Of a stretch of 64,000 bases of DNA, positions 49,059 through 60,420 are shown in pieces. The first letter of the stretch is position 1; every line of letters begins with the position of its first letter. The stretch covers positions 3,782,001 through 3,846,000 of the forward strand of contig CM041465.1 of NCBI GenBank assembly GCA_023213395.1, written 5' to 3'. The notes under the pieces are model-generated. The model was given only the letters and a program-made list of their open reading frames with translations. It ran no database searches and was not told the origin of the DNA. This DNA is from Cycas panzhihuaensis. Its lineage: Eukaryota; Cycadophyta. A program made the translations under genes and the position numbers.

Positions 49059-49060
<2 letters not shown>
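48733..49060 (+). repeat. 3' LTR of copia D2
   Basis: 328 bp, TGTTGGGATAACCACT ... CCCCTACACCAACA. Confidence 0.93.
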
Positions 49061-49103
<43 letters not shown>

Positions 49104-49393
49104 TTGTGCATGTATTTATATATATGTGTACACACATACACACACACACTATAAAATATACAATTTATGTATAGACCTCTCATCACCTTCTTAGCATTAG
49201 AGGTAAATCATGTTCCAAATTTATTCCCACTTGTGATATGTAGTTTAGGTTTAAAAAATATGGGTCATTTAGGACTTTTGGATCCAATTGTTTGGGTCTA
49301 TTATGGTATCAATCATGATTGAAACATACTTGACAATTTGAGGAACAAAATAAGTTTTAAAAAATTGTTATGATAGTGATACCAAATCACTCA
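49061..49393. repeat. Duplicated flank of D2
   Basis: (CT)n of about 38 bp, TA/CA tracts, then sequence nearly identical to 31130-31369. Ends where gypsy C starts. Confidence 0.85.
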
Positions 49394-52300
49394 TGGGATC
49401 TGGATGCACGTCTACAGGATAATCACCTAGCTTAGTAGGAATGATGATTGTCGATGGTGGTATCGAGGGTGCAGGTGAAAACCTACAAGCAAAGTAAGTA
49501 ACATGTAGGGTGCCCCACGTGCCGGAGCACAAGTTGGGGACTTGCAGATGATACCTAATTACCTTAGGGTGATCCTCTATCCTAAAGAGAAAGAGGGGAA
49601 AAAGAAAGGGAGTTTGGATAAGCTCGAGAGGAAGATCCTCCCACCCTTGGATGGCCAGAAGGGGAAGAGAGGAGTCCTCAAGGGTTACCCTATGATGGAG
49701 GGAAATGAGCAGGGACAAAGTAGACGATAGCCTACGATGTGACCAGGTTCCCCTTGGTTATTTGACCAAGCAAATAAGGCCAAGAGGGAGAGAGAGAAAT
49801 AAGAATGAGACAACTAAACCAAAGTTTCCCCTAATGATCCAGAAAGGAAATAGGAATAGGTGTCACATATGCAAGCAAACAATGCCAAGTAGGAATAAAT
49901 TGAAAGGGCAAGCTAGGCTTTGTAAACAAAGGAAAATGAAAGGGATAAGTTTCCTATAGGTCTTTTTCTTATGAGGGTTAAATGTGCGATATGCAAATAT
50001 ACAAATGTAAATAAAAGATATTGTTTCCCCTTTCACTTTTATGTGTAACCTACTTAATGAATACATAGATCCTAAATAAAAGTAAGAAGGGAAAAGTGAG
50101 GGTTAAAGGGAGGATGCACGTACCCGAAAGATGTCGCGGACGATGGAGGACCTCACCCACACACGACGTACGTCCCTGCGTTAATCCAAGGAGACGTGAC
50201 CAAGTCTTAACCTGTACAACAGGGGCTTCCTTACCTTTCCCTTTATGAAAAGGAAGCGAAAAGGAAAGAAGTGAAAGCAAAGAAACAAAATGGTAGACCT
50301 TACCTAGATCTGAACACTTTATACCTTTCCAAAAGTACCACGATAACCTGCACATGCATGGATTTATCCCTTCCAAAAAGGGGCCGAAAAAGATAAACTA
50401 TATATATGTAAGTAGATATGTGATATTAATGCCAAAGTGTTAGCGAAAATAGTTGCTACAACAAGCTCTAAAACCCACTCTCAAGTAAGGACAAATATCA
50501 AGCAAAAATGGGGCAAGGGAAGCCTTAGGATGGCCAACCCTCCACTGGGTTCTCTACACAACTCTCAAGCACAGCAAGGTGATGATAAAGGAAACTAAGG
50601 ATAGCCAAGGAGAGCCAAGAAAAGGGCAACAAAGCACTAGGAAATATGTAAGATACGGAGTTGGTATGGGTAGCAATCCGGTGCACAAACCCTTACCAAT
50701 GATATCAAGGGGTACCCAACAACACAAGGGATACTATAGGGGTACAAACAAGAGGTAAGCAAGCCTAGAATTAGCATACTAAGGGACTTCATACATTGAT
50801 AATCTAGCGCAAGCCTAGGGCTCAATCACTCCTAATAATCCCAAGAAGAGCATGGAGCAAGAGAAGAGAAGGTGGGAAGGGGTTACCCTTAGAGAGAAGG
50901 ACTAAAAAGGGGGGTTGCATCACCTTGCTCTCTTCACCCAACCTTATGAATCTTCTCTCACTACTCCGTTGAAGAAAATCAGTAGAGAGAAAGGTAGAGT
51001 TGGGAGACAACAAGCCAAAAATAATGGAAAAACACTTTGTAATGGTGAAACCTAAAGGAAACAGGTAAATAAGGCAAGAAATAGGTCCAAAATGGGGTAA
51101 CTCACCATAAATCTAGAAGAGAAGGGTTTGGGAGACCTATTGGGTAGATATATGGCAAATTTGGGCCTGCTAACAGCGAGGAAGAGGACCCATGAAAGGG
51201 TTTGTAGGAGAGATTCCAACCAACAGCTGAAAAGGGCACTTGCTGGGCAAGTTGGAGAAGAATTAGCACCAAAATTACTTGATAAAACCCAGAGAGAGGC
51301 TTCCCACCATGGAAGCAAAGAGTTGTAGGTGAGTCCTAACCTAGGGTTGTAGGAAACGTAGGCCTACAAGTACACCTATAACAGAAAGAGAAGGAGAGCA
51401 AAAGTTGTAGCAAGAACTATTATGTTGCAGAGCAAAAAATGACCTAAGAGAGACCCAAAATGATGAGGGTTTTGATACTTATACCCATCACAGCCCTAAG
51501 TGAGAGAATAAGGCATGAATAGGGCTGAGGTGGACATGAGACCATGTGGCGATTCTGTGGGAAATGCAAGAATTACCATGGCAGATTTTTAAAAATAACT
51601 GACAACAGTCGTACCGTGGCAAACTTCGCGGTATCGTGGAAAGCTTCGCGATACCTCGGCAAACTTCATGGTACCACTAAGTTTACAGCGGTATAGGACT
51701 AGAAAGCCAGAATGGCAAAATTCTGGGTTCTAAGAGCTCTAGGAGGTGATGTGGTAGGCCTGGGAGAGGCTATCCCTCCTATCTAGGTGGTTGAGACAGT
51801 CCAAAATGCACATGGATAGAGGCAAGCAAACATCAATGGGCAAAAGGTCCCAAAAATGAGGTTCTAGGAGCTCAAGGTCGATGTATGAATGGGTCATACA
51901 GTCTAGCAAAAACTTGACACAGTGTGGAGATAACGTGGAGAGTCGTAAAGTGCCATGGGGTTGCCTACCTTGCAGAAAGGTAGGTCCTGCTGGGTTGTCA
52001 TAGGCTCACGATACGACAGGTAGCATAAACAAGTAACAAATGCAAAGTAATCACGCAAATGAAGCAAGCAGTCATGCAAAGAGGCAACACTTCTGTCAAC
52101 CTTTCCAATGAAATAGTACAAGTGAAAATAGAGAAGCATACCAGAGCTTACCTAAGTTGACCTATCTATATCCATTCAAGAGTGTGAAACACGCCTTGGC
52201 AGTAGAGCCTCAATGCTCAAAAGCATGGTGCGATGGCGAATGTTGGCAACATAACTGTCAGTAGCACATGCACATGTATATATATAAATCATGATCATAA

Positions 52301-52435
52301 CAGGAGTCAAGGGTACGTATGAGTATTGTTGCGGAATGCGTGGATATGAGGATAGGGGTGGAGATGGCATAGGGGCTACCTATGTGCCACCCAGGAATTG
52401 ATCGGAAGCTAGAAGGATGAGGGGGGTTGCCCCCA
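49394..52435 (-). repeat. 3' LTR of gypsy copy C (about 3.0 kb)
   Basis: On the minus strand it starts TGGGGGCAACCCCCC at 52435 and ends CATCCAGATCCCA at 49394. Aligns with the LTRs of A and B. Plus-strand frames (49542, 49705, 51128) and minus-strand frames (50050, 51052) inside are not conserved. Confidence 0.65.
51478..51483 (-). promoter_or_regulatory. Candidate LTR promoter TATA box, copy C
   Basis: Minus strand GGGTATAAG, followed by AAAACCCTC; matches the place of TATAAAG in copy B (20310). Confidence 0.4.
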
Positions 52436-52574
52436 TCATAAAAGCATAAAGAGATTCATGATGATGTCAGGTTAAAGAGATAAATGAGCAAACCTGGTAG
52501 TCGCCATAGTTTAACCTTGTTAGTGGCTAGCTTTCAGAGGTGTGAACAGATCGCAAAGTGATCTACATAATGGC

Positions 52575-53017
52575 CTGAGACTTGGGTGACAGAGCAACCA
52601 GGCAAGTCTTAGGGACGACCAACAAGAAGAGGAAGGCAGAGCTAAAGGATAAGGAGAACAAGACTATCTACCTCAGTGTTGAGGGCCTGAGGAATGTGTT
52701 AAATGTCAACAGATTAGAAGTTAGCCAGCAGGGATCTGGCAGTCAGAGCGAGGGCATCGCACCTGGTAAACCTAGGTGAGATGGGACACCACAACCTAGG
52801 AGTCACAAAAAAGGACGATCGATCTGTGATGGAAACAGAGCGCATAAGTGAGGGCTTCAATAACGGCCGTGTACTCAGCTTCGTTATTGGTGGCCTTGGG
52901 GAGAAAGATTCTAGAGTACAAGAAATCATGTCTAGAAGAGCTACAAAGAATCCAAGTAATAGTAGAAGGTCTAGGATTACCGTGGCTTCTGCCATCGGTA
53001 AAGATGAAGAGAGACAT
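52575..53017 (-). pseudogene. Second RNase H (RVT_3, archaeal-like type), copy C
   Basis: Minus-strand frame: IFTDGRSHGNPRPST, LPKATNNEAEYTAVIEALT, VLFCDS (all three catalytic acids present), VVVSHLTQVYQVRC, then HIPQALNTEVDSLV (last Asp kept). Stops include TAA at 52701-52699 and others near 52795 and 52714. It sits between the antisense gene and the 3' LTR, on the element's sense strand. Confidence 0.85.
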
Positions 53018-53558
53018 AGGTGATGACAGAAAAGGTCTGAGTAGAGGAAGTATGTACTAATACAAGAGTTGGATCACAAAGAGACTCATATGGCAAGCAA
53101 TAAATGGAAGTAAAAGGTAGGAGGACCTAGCAACGAGGCTACCCAAGGACAAGAGCAGGTGATCCAGCCACTAGCTGAGAGTGGGCAGAAAAAGGGCACC
53201 CAGGGGTGACAAAGGTTGCTTTAGAAAGCAAAGAATGACTTCGAATAGAGGAAGCATTCCCTTTGGAGACCCCAAGAGTAGGAACAGGCCACAAAAATAA
53301 GTCCAGGATGGTGAAACGAGCTAAATAAGTATAAACTCGGGTATGCACGGGAGCAGTACGTAAAATGAGACAAAAAGGGCCCTGCGAAAAATACATCGGC
53401 AGGGTGCCATAAATGCATCCACAAGAAAGAGCGAAACGAAGGCTACAGAAGCACAATGGGAGACAGGGCTAGAAGGTAAAGGTGATTAGGGGTAAGAGAT
53501 GATCCAAAGGGTTGTCACGAGGGCGAAAATAGAAACAGTGCCCGTCGGGGTCCCCACC
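53018..53558. other. Spacer between sense RNase H and antisense promoter (copy C)
   Basis: Homologous to A 4590-5125 and B 18130-18692; no gene. Minus-strand frames at 53139-53456 are not kept in A or B. Confidence 0.5.
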
Positions 53559-53566
53559 TATATAAG
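53559..53566 (+). promoter_or_regulatory. TATA box of the opposing PMD gene, copy C
   Basis: CACCTATATAAGGAAAA after GGGGTCCCC. Same element as in A and B, pointing into the PMD gene and against the element. Confidence 0.65.
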
Positions 53567-54232
53567 GAAAATCAACAGAAAAATAGATTCATTTTCACGG
53601 GCTCTCGAGTGAATCTAGAGCTATTTCCCTACACAGCGAAGTGCTACCTGACTTTGGAGGCACGCAGAGGGTGATCAGACCATTCGATCAGGGCCGGAGG
53701 ATAGCCGCCAAGACCGTAGAGGCAAGATGATGAGTGCCAGGCTAGATCCAATAAGTGGATCCTTGAAAACCTAACCCATCTCACATTTCAAAATTTATTG
53801 CTTTTAGAGTTTTTTATGTAGGTTTTTAGGCCCCATAAGGGCAAGAAAAGGCCTCCTAGAGTTTGAATTGGACCTAGAAAGAGGCAGGACTAAGGCATTA
53901 GGTGGCCCTGGTCCCAGTGGGCCTAACTACGACCCACAAAAAAGAATTTCTTTTATTTTTGGCAGGGAAAACCTCCCCGTTTTGGGGGGATGCCATTCGC
54001 ACCGCGACAAAGATCGCAGTGTCGCGATCTTTGCTGCGGGGCCCCGATCACCATGGGACCCAGGCCAAACTCCGTTGTACCGCAAAGTTTGACACAATGT
54101 AAATGCAAAAATACAGAAAAAAATGAGAAGGGGGCTCGAGGGGCCCCAAATCGCGACCAGTAGGCACTGAGAGATAGCCTAGGAGATGGAGAATATGTAG
54201 ACTTGGTTCTGATTGGTGTGGATGGCATTTTG
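53567..54232 (+). other. Leader and putative exon 1/intron 1 of the PMD gene, copy C
   Basis: ATG near 53728 (MMSARLDP-like) precedes ATAAGT, the mutated form of the GTGAGT donor in A and B. The rest aligns with intron 1 of A and B. Frames at 53868-54102 are not conserved. Confidence 0.35.
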
Positions 54233-56136
54233 CATACTCTGATCGCAGTAGAAAATCATAAGAACATAGGGGTGGCTATGTTGAGCTTCATTGAGATGAT
54301 GACTAGGGAGGACAAGGAGGTCCTACAGAGATGCGGTCTACTAAAGGTCACTAAGATGCCTCAGTACATGTTAGACCAGTGGCTATTGATTGACATTGTG
54401 TTGCATTGGGATAGAAGGAGGCATATCTTCCACCTACCCCATATGGGAGATGTATCAGTGATGCTAGGAGATATTAGGAGGATATTGAGAGTACCAACGA
54501 TGGGGAGGCTAGTAGCACTAGGAGCGTTGCCCAGCAATGAGGCAGCACACAGGGAGGCATCAATATTTTTCATAAGTTTAGATAGATGGGAGAGGCGAGG
54601 GATTTCTCTCCAGACCATAGCCATGTTAGGCATTCCTCGAGTGAGGAAGTTGATCACACTATACATTATGTTCCGGATCTCCTAGAAATAGAATTATAGG
54701 GACATACCGAGAGGATGGATAGATATAGTACACCGATGTGAGGCAGGAGTGCGGATGGATTGGGCCACTCTGATAGCGTGAACCTCGTCACACAACTAGA
54801 TGCCATCAGGGTAGTAGGCAAGGGAGGACTCTCATATAGCATGCTATTGCAGTGTTAGTTCTTCGACCACTTTGGAGCAGTGGCACCGACGGGGAGACCA
54901 CACCCTATTGCAGAGTGGGCCCCGATGGTACATAGGTGGAAGACTAGGCTCAGAGGGACTGAGGACCAAACTCATGTCCATCGCTTGGTGGAGGTAACAT
55001 CACTAGACCTCCTCACCATGACAGATTACATAGCGGATCTGTACAGGGTGGTGAGGTGGGACAGTGATGATAAGGTAGGAGGAGTAGGAGTGCCCCCAGG
55101 AGATGATGAGGGCAGCGATGGAGGTGATAGGGCTAGCCCATCATGACCCACAGGAGAGGCAGGTCTATCTGGGGCTACAGGTGGAGAGGCAGGCCCATCA
55201 GGAGCTACAGACAAGTGTAGAGGCCTAGTGACATGTGCCTGGAGCCTACAGATCATCAAGAGATCCAGAGAGGTAGTAGAAGCACTAGCTGCAGAGAGGA
55301 GGGATGCTCCAGGAGCTAAGGCCATGGTAGAGGAGGTACTAGAGGAGGAGGTACCGGCAGCCAGCAGAGTGCCAGAGGGAGAGGTAGTCACTTGATTCAA
55401 CGAGCCGACAGTCGCACCAGGTGAGACATGACCATTTCTTGTCATTGTTTGATTGCCAGATACATACGTGGTTTGATTTTGGTTTAATATCCATATAGAC
55501 ATGGACTGATATGTGGCATGTTGGATTGCAGGTATGATAGACATCAAGAGGCTAGTAGAGGCGGTAGTCCGAGAGATTTTTCCTCAGGCCTACACAGAGG
55601 GACAACCTCCCATCTAAGCAGGAGATGAGCCTAGATTGGCAGGTGGTCACATGGTAGCATTTGCCCCATTGATACAGGCGAGAGATATATGGGTAGTAGA
55701 GTCCCAGGAGTATGAGGCACGTGCGGGATGACAGCAGGTTGAGATGGACGGCATCCGAGCTGAGAGGGATTCTCTACAGACACGGGTGTAGGTATTGGAG
55801 GCTCAGGGAGGAGCCAAAGGGGATATAGGGAGTCATATCTGAATGGCAATGATGGAGGAGAGACTGCGAGGGATGGAGGAGAGGCTCCACCTTGTACAGA
55901 TAGAGCGGGATAGTATCCAGGCCCGATACAATCGACTGATCGAGGATATGGCATCAAGGTCAGCGCAGAGTAGGACATAGACTCATACGCTAATGATGAC
56001 CCCGAGGAGGCCACGGCATGAGGGGAGTGAGGCAGGGAGCTCATGGAGACTTCGGAGGAGTCTTGAAGGGATATGGTCCCTAGGAGAGGGATCACATCAA
56101 CTAGGAGATGATGCCCCAAGAGCAGGGCAGCGGTAG
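54233..56136 (+). pseudogene. Opposing PMD-like gene of gypsy copy C (two main exons)
   Basis: Exon 2 (54233-55420) encodes VENHKNIGVAMLSFIEMM, then the PMD core HWDRRRHIFHLPHMGDVSVM followed by LGDIRRILRVP (54406-54500), RDIPRGW, WAPMVHRWKTRLRG (54916) and an acidic Gly-rich linker. Exon 3 (55532-56136) encodes IDIKRLVEAVVREIFPQAY, ARDIWVVESQEYEAR, a charged coiled coil ending RDSIQARYNRLI, and a tail to TAG 56134. Stops at 54683 and 54689 stand where B has CAG and CAA; a frameshift lies between 54685 and 54880. PMD proteins of plants (MAIN, MAIL1) are nuclear and act in gene expression and transposon silencing; whether this copy had that role is unknown. Confidence 0.78.
55421..55531 (+). 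other. Intron 2 of the PMD gene, copy C (111 bp)
   Basis: CACCAG then GTGAGACATG at the donor and TTGGATTGCAG at the acceptor. Splicing joins G and GT into a Gly codon (phase 1) and keeps the frame; reading through meets TGA at once. Conserved in A and B. Confidence 0.75.
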
Positions 56137-56825
56137 ATTAGGATATATGTACTTTGTCTTAGACAGGGGAAAGCACGGGCCTCTAGGGGGGTCACCATAT
56201 ATAGCCACATGATTGTACCCCCCCTGCAAGGACACTAGCTTCCCACAGATGGTGTATCACACCATATGTATGACACGACACATGATTTTTGATGTATATA
56301 GATGGGATGATTGATATCCCATTTTTACATATGATGATGTGTATATTTTGTTTACATGTTTATGTGTGTGTGTGAGTGCACGGATGCACGAGGATATGCG
56401 TGGTTGCATTTTGAGTTGATTACTGTATGAGTTTTATGTTATAACATTTGTTTAGGCTGCGCATATTTCCTTTCATGCAGGGCCATATACCTAATAGGAG
56501 TACATGCGACCACCATGAGTAGAGGTGATAGACATATGTGGGGTTAGGAAATAAGGTGACATGCATGTCCACATGGGAGCATAGTGGGATATGCAAAGGA
56601 AATACCAAGTAAGAGGGGAGTGATAATACTCCAGAGTGTCGTCCTAATTGGGGGATGCCCAAATAGGAGGACAAGGTCCCAAGGAAAATGGGAACAAGGG
56701 TTCTGCGGGAGGAACCAGAAGGAAACAAAAGAGGCCATCCTAAGTCGTCATTCCACCCGTGGCTAAGGGGAATGGGAACAAACTTAAGATGGTAGTTTAG
56801 GCTCATTTCAGAGCGTGAATAAGGT
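56137..56825. other. Spacer between PMD gene end and integrase end (copy C)
   Basis: No gene. The minus strand has AAATGAGCCTAAACTACC at about 56810, as in A and B. A TGTG/TATG-rich stretch lies at 56330-56400. The minus frame 56420-56839 reads through the integrase tail but is not conserved. Confidence 0.55.
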
Positions 56826-57880
56826 AATGACGAGGCCACAAGTAAAATTTCTTAAGGAATCTTCCATTAATAGCTTTCTCAAACTCAAGACCCTCCAAGG
56901 TGATGATCCTCTATGCGACGTTATCGAGGCTCTCGATGACGACAAATGGGCCAACCCATTTGGGCCTGAATTTGGCCAAGCAGTCATGAAGATACTCCAA
57001 TTTGAGGACATGGTCCCTGGGAAATAAAGGACAAGAATAAAGATGTTTATCATAGGTCCTTTGTGAGCGGGCTTTGGATGCTAGGTTAGCCTAGTAGGCG
57101 GCTAGACATCTCTCATCCAAAGCTTCGAGGTCCAGGAGGTGAGCCTGACGAGTTAACTCCTCATCAATGAGACCTCAAAGAGAGACTCGCAAGGAGGGCA
57201 TCTCCACTTCCAATGGGAGTACCGCCTTAGTACTGTAAACTAGGAAGAACGGGGTCTTTCCCGTGGTGGAACGGATGGAGGTACGGTATACCCACAAAGT
57301 GGAAGGGAGCTAAAGGTGCTAGTCTCTTTGAGGCTGAGTGACAATTTTCTTTAAAATATTGACGAGAGTCTTGTTGATTGACTCCACTTGACCATTTTCC
57401 TGGGGGTAGTAAGGGGAGGAAGTTTTGTGAGAGATTTTAAAATTCTCACAAAGCTTATCCATTTCCTTATTACAAAAGGGGGTTCTGTAGTCAGTAATCA
57501 AGACATCAGGAATCCCGAAACGGTAAATGATATGCTGGTAAATGAAGGTATCTATCATCTTCCAAGGGGTAGTAACTAGAGGGATGGCCTTCATCCATTT
57601 AGTAAAGTATTCCATAGTAATTAAGATAAACTTGTGCTGCGACAAGGAAGGTGGGGAGATAGCCCCGATGAGGTCTAGACCCCACTGAGCGAAAGGCCAT
57701 GGAGATATGATAGGGTGAAGGGCCTCGGAAGGTACATAGGAGATGTTAGCATGTTCCTAACATTGCCGACACCTCAGGGCAAAAGCATGGGCATCCTTGA
57801 AGAGGGACGACCAAAAGTAGCCTATACGGAGGATCCTCTAGGCCATGGATTGGCCCCCGCAAATGCCATGGTGGCATTCG
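56826..57880 (-). pseudogene. Gypsy integrase, copy C
   Basis: Minus strand: zinc-finger end RILRIGYFWSSLF, WPFAQWGLDLIG (first Asp), HKFILITMEYFTKW, PDVLITDYRTPF (second Asp kept; next residue changed from Asn), SSPYYPQENGQVESINKT (Glu kept), then LAKFRPKWVGPFVVIESLD and KAINGRFLKKFY. It inserts element DNA into the genome. Stops are few, and the DDE triad is intact in C alone. Confidence 0.88.
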
Positions 57881-58199
57881 TGGAGTATTTGGTCTGCTTC
57901 ATTGGTAGTGATGCAGTGGAGGAGGATCCCATCGAAAGACCTCTTGTACAATACTTTCTCCATGAGGAAGTATCGTCTAGAAGAAGTTTAGATGTGAGAT
58001 CTAACCTTACTACTAGCTTTAGGGTGGTATTGTTGCTATGTGAGATACCGCACAAGGTCGCCATACCACTTGTTATCAATGAGTGGATGGGGAGGGACAT
58101 CCTGAATAATCAATATGGACTCATCAAGAAGGGAATCATCAATGGGAGAATTGAGCGAGTTAGGGATAGGGGCGTTTGTGAGCTGCTCAACCACTACCA

Positions 58200-59490
58200 T
58201 CCCCTTCTTCAATTTCCTATTAACGATATGAAGATTGAACTCCTGAAGCAGGATGGCCTAACGGCCAACCCTACCTATCAGGTCTGAATGAGCAAGTAGA
58301 TATCACAAGGGATCAGACTGGATGATCACCTTGGTGGTATTACCAAGCAAGTAATGTATAAACTTCTTAGTCGCGTGAACCAAGGAGAGACACTCCTTCA
58401 TGGCTGGAGAGTAGTTAAGCTCGGCAGCCACGAGTGTGTGGCTGATGAAGTAAATGGCTCTCTCAACTCCTAAGTCATCCTCTTGAGCCAACATAGCACC
58501 CAGGGACTCGTCAGTCACTGAGGTATAAAGAATAAAGGGCCTATCGAAACAAGGGGGTGCCAATGTAGGAGCGGAAGCAAGGGCTTCCTTAAGTCCTTCG
58601 AAGGCTTATTGGGCCTTATTAGACCAAACAAATGGAGCTCCCTTTTTTAATAGGTTTGTTAGGGGTTTGGCGCTCACAACGAAGTTTGCCAGGAAGCAAC
58701 TGAGGAAACTGAGCCTACTTAGAAATGACTTGATATGTCGTTGGGTTCTAGGAGGTGGCATATCAAGGATTGCTTTGACCTTGTCAGGGTCAATCTGAAT
58801 TCCTTGTTTTGACATAAGAAATCCAAGGAGTTTGCTAGAAGTAATGGTAAACATGCACTTGAGCTGGTTTAGGCTTACATGGTACTTACGACATCGAGTG
58901 AAGATAGCCCGCAAGTCCGAAGGATGATAGGCCCTGATACATGAGAGGCCCATCATGTCATCCATAAAGACCTCCAACGTGTCGTTGATGAGGTCATGGA
59001 AGATAAAGTGCATCACTCTTTGGTAAGTAGTGCTTGCATTCTTGAGATCGAAGGGTATTACCTTGTAGGCAAAGGTACCCCATGGGGTGGTGAAGGCCAT
59101 CTTGTGGCAGTCTTTAGGAGATATCTGGATATAATTATAGCCAGAGAAGCCATCCATCAAGGACATGACTTCGAACCCAGTAGTTCGATCAATGATTTGA
59201 TCGATGAAAGGGAGTGGAAAGTTGTCCTTAGGACATACATTGTTAATGTCACGAAAATCAATGCATATCTAGATAGACCAGTTCTTTTTAGCAATGGGAA
59301 TAATGTTGGATACCCATTTAGGGTAGTCGATAGAAGTAATAAGTCTAACATCTAAAAGCTTCTCAACCTCCATCTTGACGGCGGCCGAGAGTTTAGGGTA
59401 GAGAGGACGCTGCTTCTGGCACACAGGTCGGGCACCAGGAATAGTAGTGAGATTATGGGTGACAAGGGAGGGATCAATTCCCTTCATGTC
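58200..59490 (-). pseudogene. Gypsy reverse transcriptase and linked RNase H, copy C
   Basis: Minus strand: MKGIDPSLVTHNLTTIPGA, VKMEVEKLLDVRLITSIDYP, FSGYNYIQISPKDCHKMAFT, VFMDDMMG (catalytic pair, about 58960), IQIDPDKVKAILDMPPP, LTNLLKKGAPFVWSNKAQ, then after TAA (CAA in B) RNase H PFILYTSVTDESLGAMLAQE and ISHTLVAAELNYSPAMKE. The best preserved polymerase in the window. Plus-strand frames across it (57715-58287, 58996-59355) are shadows. Confidence 0.92.
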
Positions 59491-60420
59491 AGAATAATCC
59501 CATGCAAAGACATCCTAGAACTCCTGGAATAAAAGGGAATCTTCCTTTACCTCATCAGGAGAGCATTCTGCCACCACCTTAATGACCTTGCCAAGGGCTA
59601 AGATTATGTCCTGGGTCATCCCCATGTGCATGGCATTCCCTTCCTCGAAATGGAGAGGGGCAAGGTCAATAAGAAGAGATGGAATAGGGGATGGGATTGG
59701 GTCAGCGAGTGTGGACCCAATCGCTAGGATCTTCTGGTGGCTAAGCCTATGGTGACCAGAAGGAAAGTTGGGCACAGAGCTTGCTAAGTGCTCAAGCAAG
59801 GCTTCATTGTCTTCGAAGTAATCCACTGCACGGATGACCTTACTCCAAATAGATGAAGTGCTGGAGGAAGTGGGAACAATAGGACCAGGGTGGTCATCAG
59901 GCTATCCAACCTCCTTATAAGACTCTAGGAGAGAGCCTGGAAGGGGCTCCTCAGAAGGAGTGAAAGGCAATTCCTTGAAACCATTACCTGCGGGGGGTTA
60001 TCAAGAAGAACCACTGACCGGTGGGTCAAAGTGTAGAACGATATGTGATATAAAGAGGTGACTAGTCTCACCAATGAAAGGGTTCTAGGTTGGGACTTGG
60101 AACAAGAAAGGTGCACCCTACTAGTGCGAAGGAAAGAAACAGGGTGAGGAAAGCCCTCATCCTTATCATAGGACTCATCGTCGCTAAATGAAGCGAGGTA
60201 CCCATAGCTCCCAACACTAATAGGAGCGAAGCGCGTGAGACTAGAGGAAGAAGATGCGGGATCTTCTTCAATGTAGATGGATCGGGTATGCCGATGGAGC
60301 AAGTCGAGGCATGAGTAGAAGGGCCTTGGCTCACTTGGTTAATTAGATGAGTTTACTTAATAGGTGGGCATTTTCGGAAAACAACCCTCATCCATCCATT
60401 GTGGATGAACTTAAGTTGCC
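59491..60420 (-). pseudogene. Gypsy pol linker, copy C
   Basis: Minus strand: Ser-rich SVGSYGYLASFSDDESYD, then MDYFEDNEALLEHLASSVPN and the RT lead-in PLHFEEGNAMHMGMTQDI. Same linker as A (191-1270) and B. About 300 residues between protease and RT is long for a gypsy element; I recognise no domain. Confidence 0.75.

Larger units (their letters stand above)
40832..49060 (+). mobile_element. Ty1/copia element D2, both LTRs present
   Basis: 5' LTR 40832-41167, primer site, 3.3-kb leader, gag, protease, integrase, RT and RNase H, purine tract, 3' LTR 48733-49060. Flanked by TCTCT on both sides, but inside a CT microsatellite, so this target duplication is weak proof. The LTRs are clearly diverged from each other (old insertion). 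The polyprotein has many stops. Confidence 0.93.

Noticed and set aside
49061-49098. Regular CT repeat as a possible array or regulatory element
   Set aside because: Simple microsatellite; no spacers, no CRISPR-like structure.
49542-49959. Lys/Arg-rich plus frames near the start of gypsy C
   Set aside because: Inside the 3' LTR of C and on the opposite strand to the element; no homologous frame in A or B.
54203-54232. ATG at 54203 as the start of the PMD protein in copy C
   Set aside because: Alignment with A and B places this part inside intron 1; the open frame there is accidental.
57715-58287. 190-residue plus-strand frame
   Set aside because: It is the shadow of the integrase/RNase H coding strand of gypsy C; the minus strand has the family motifs.
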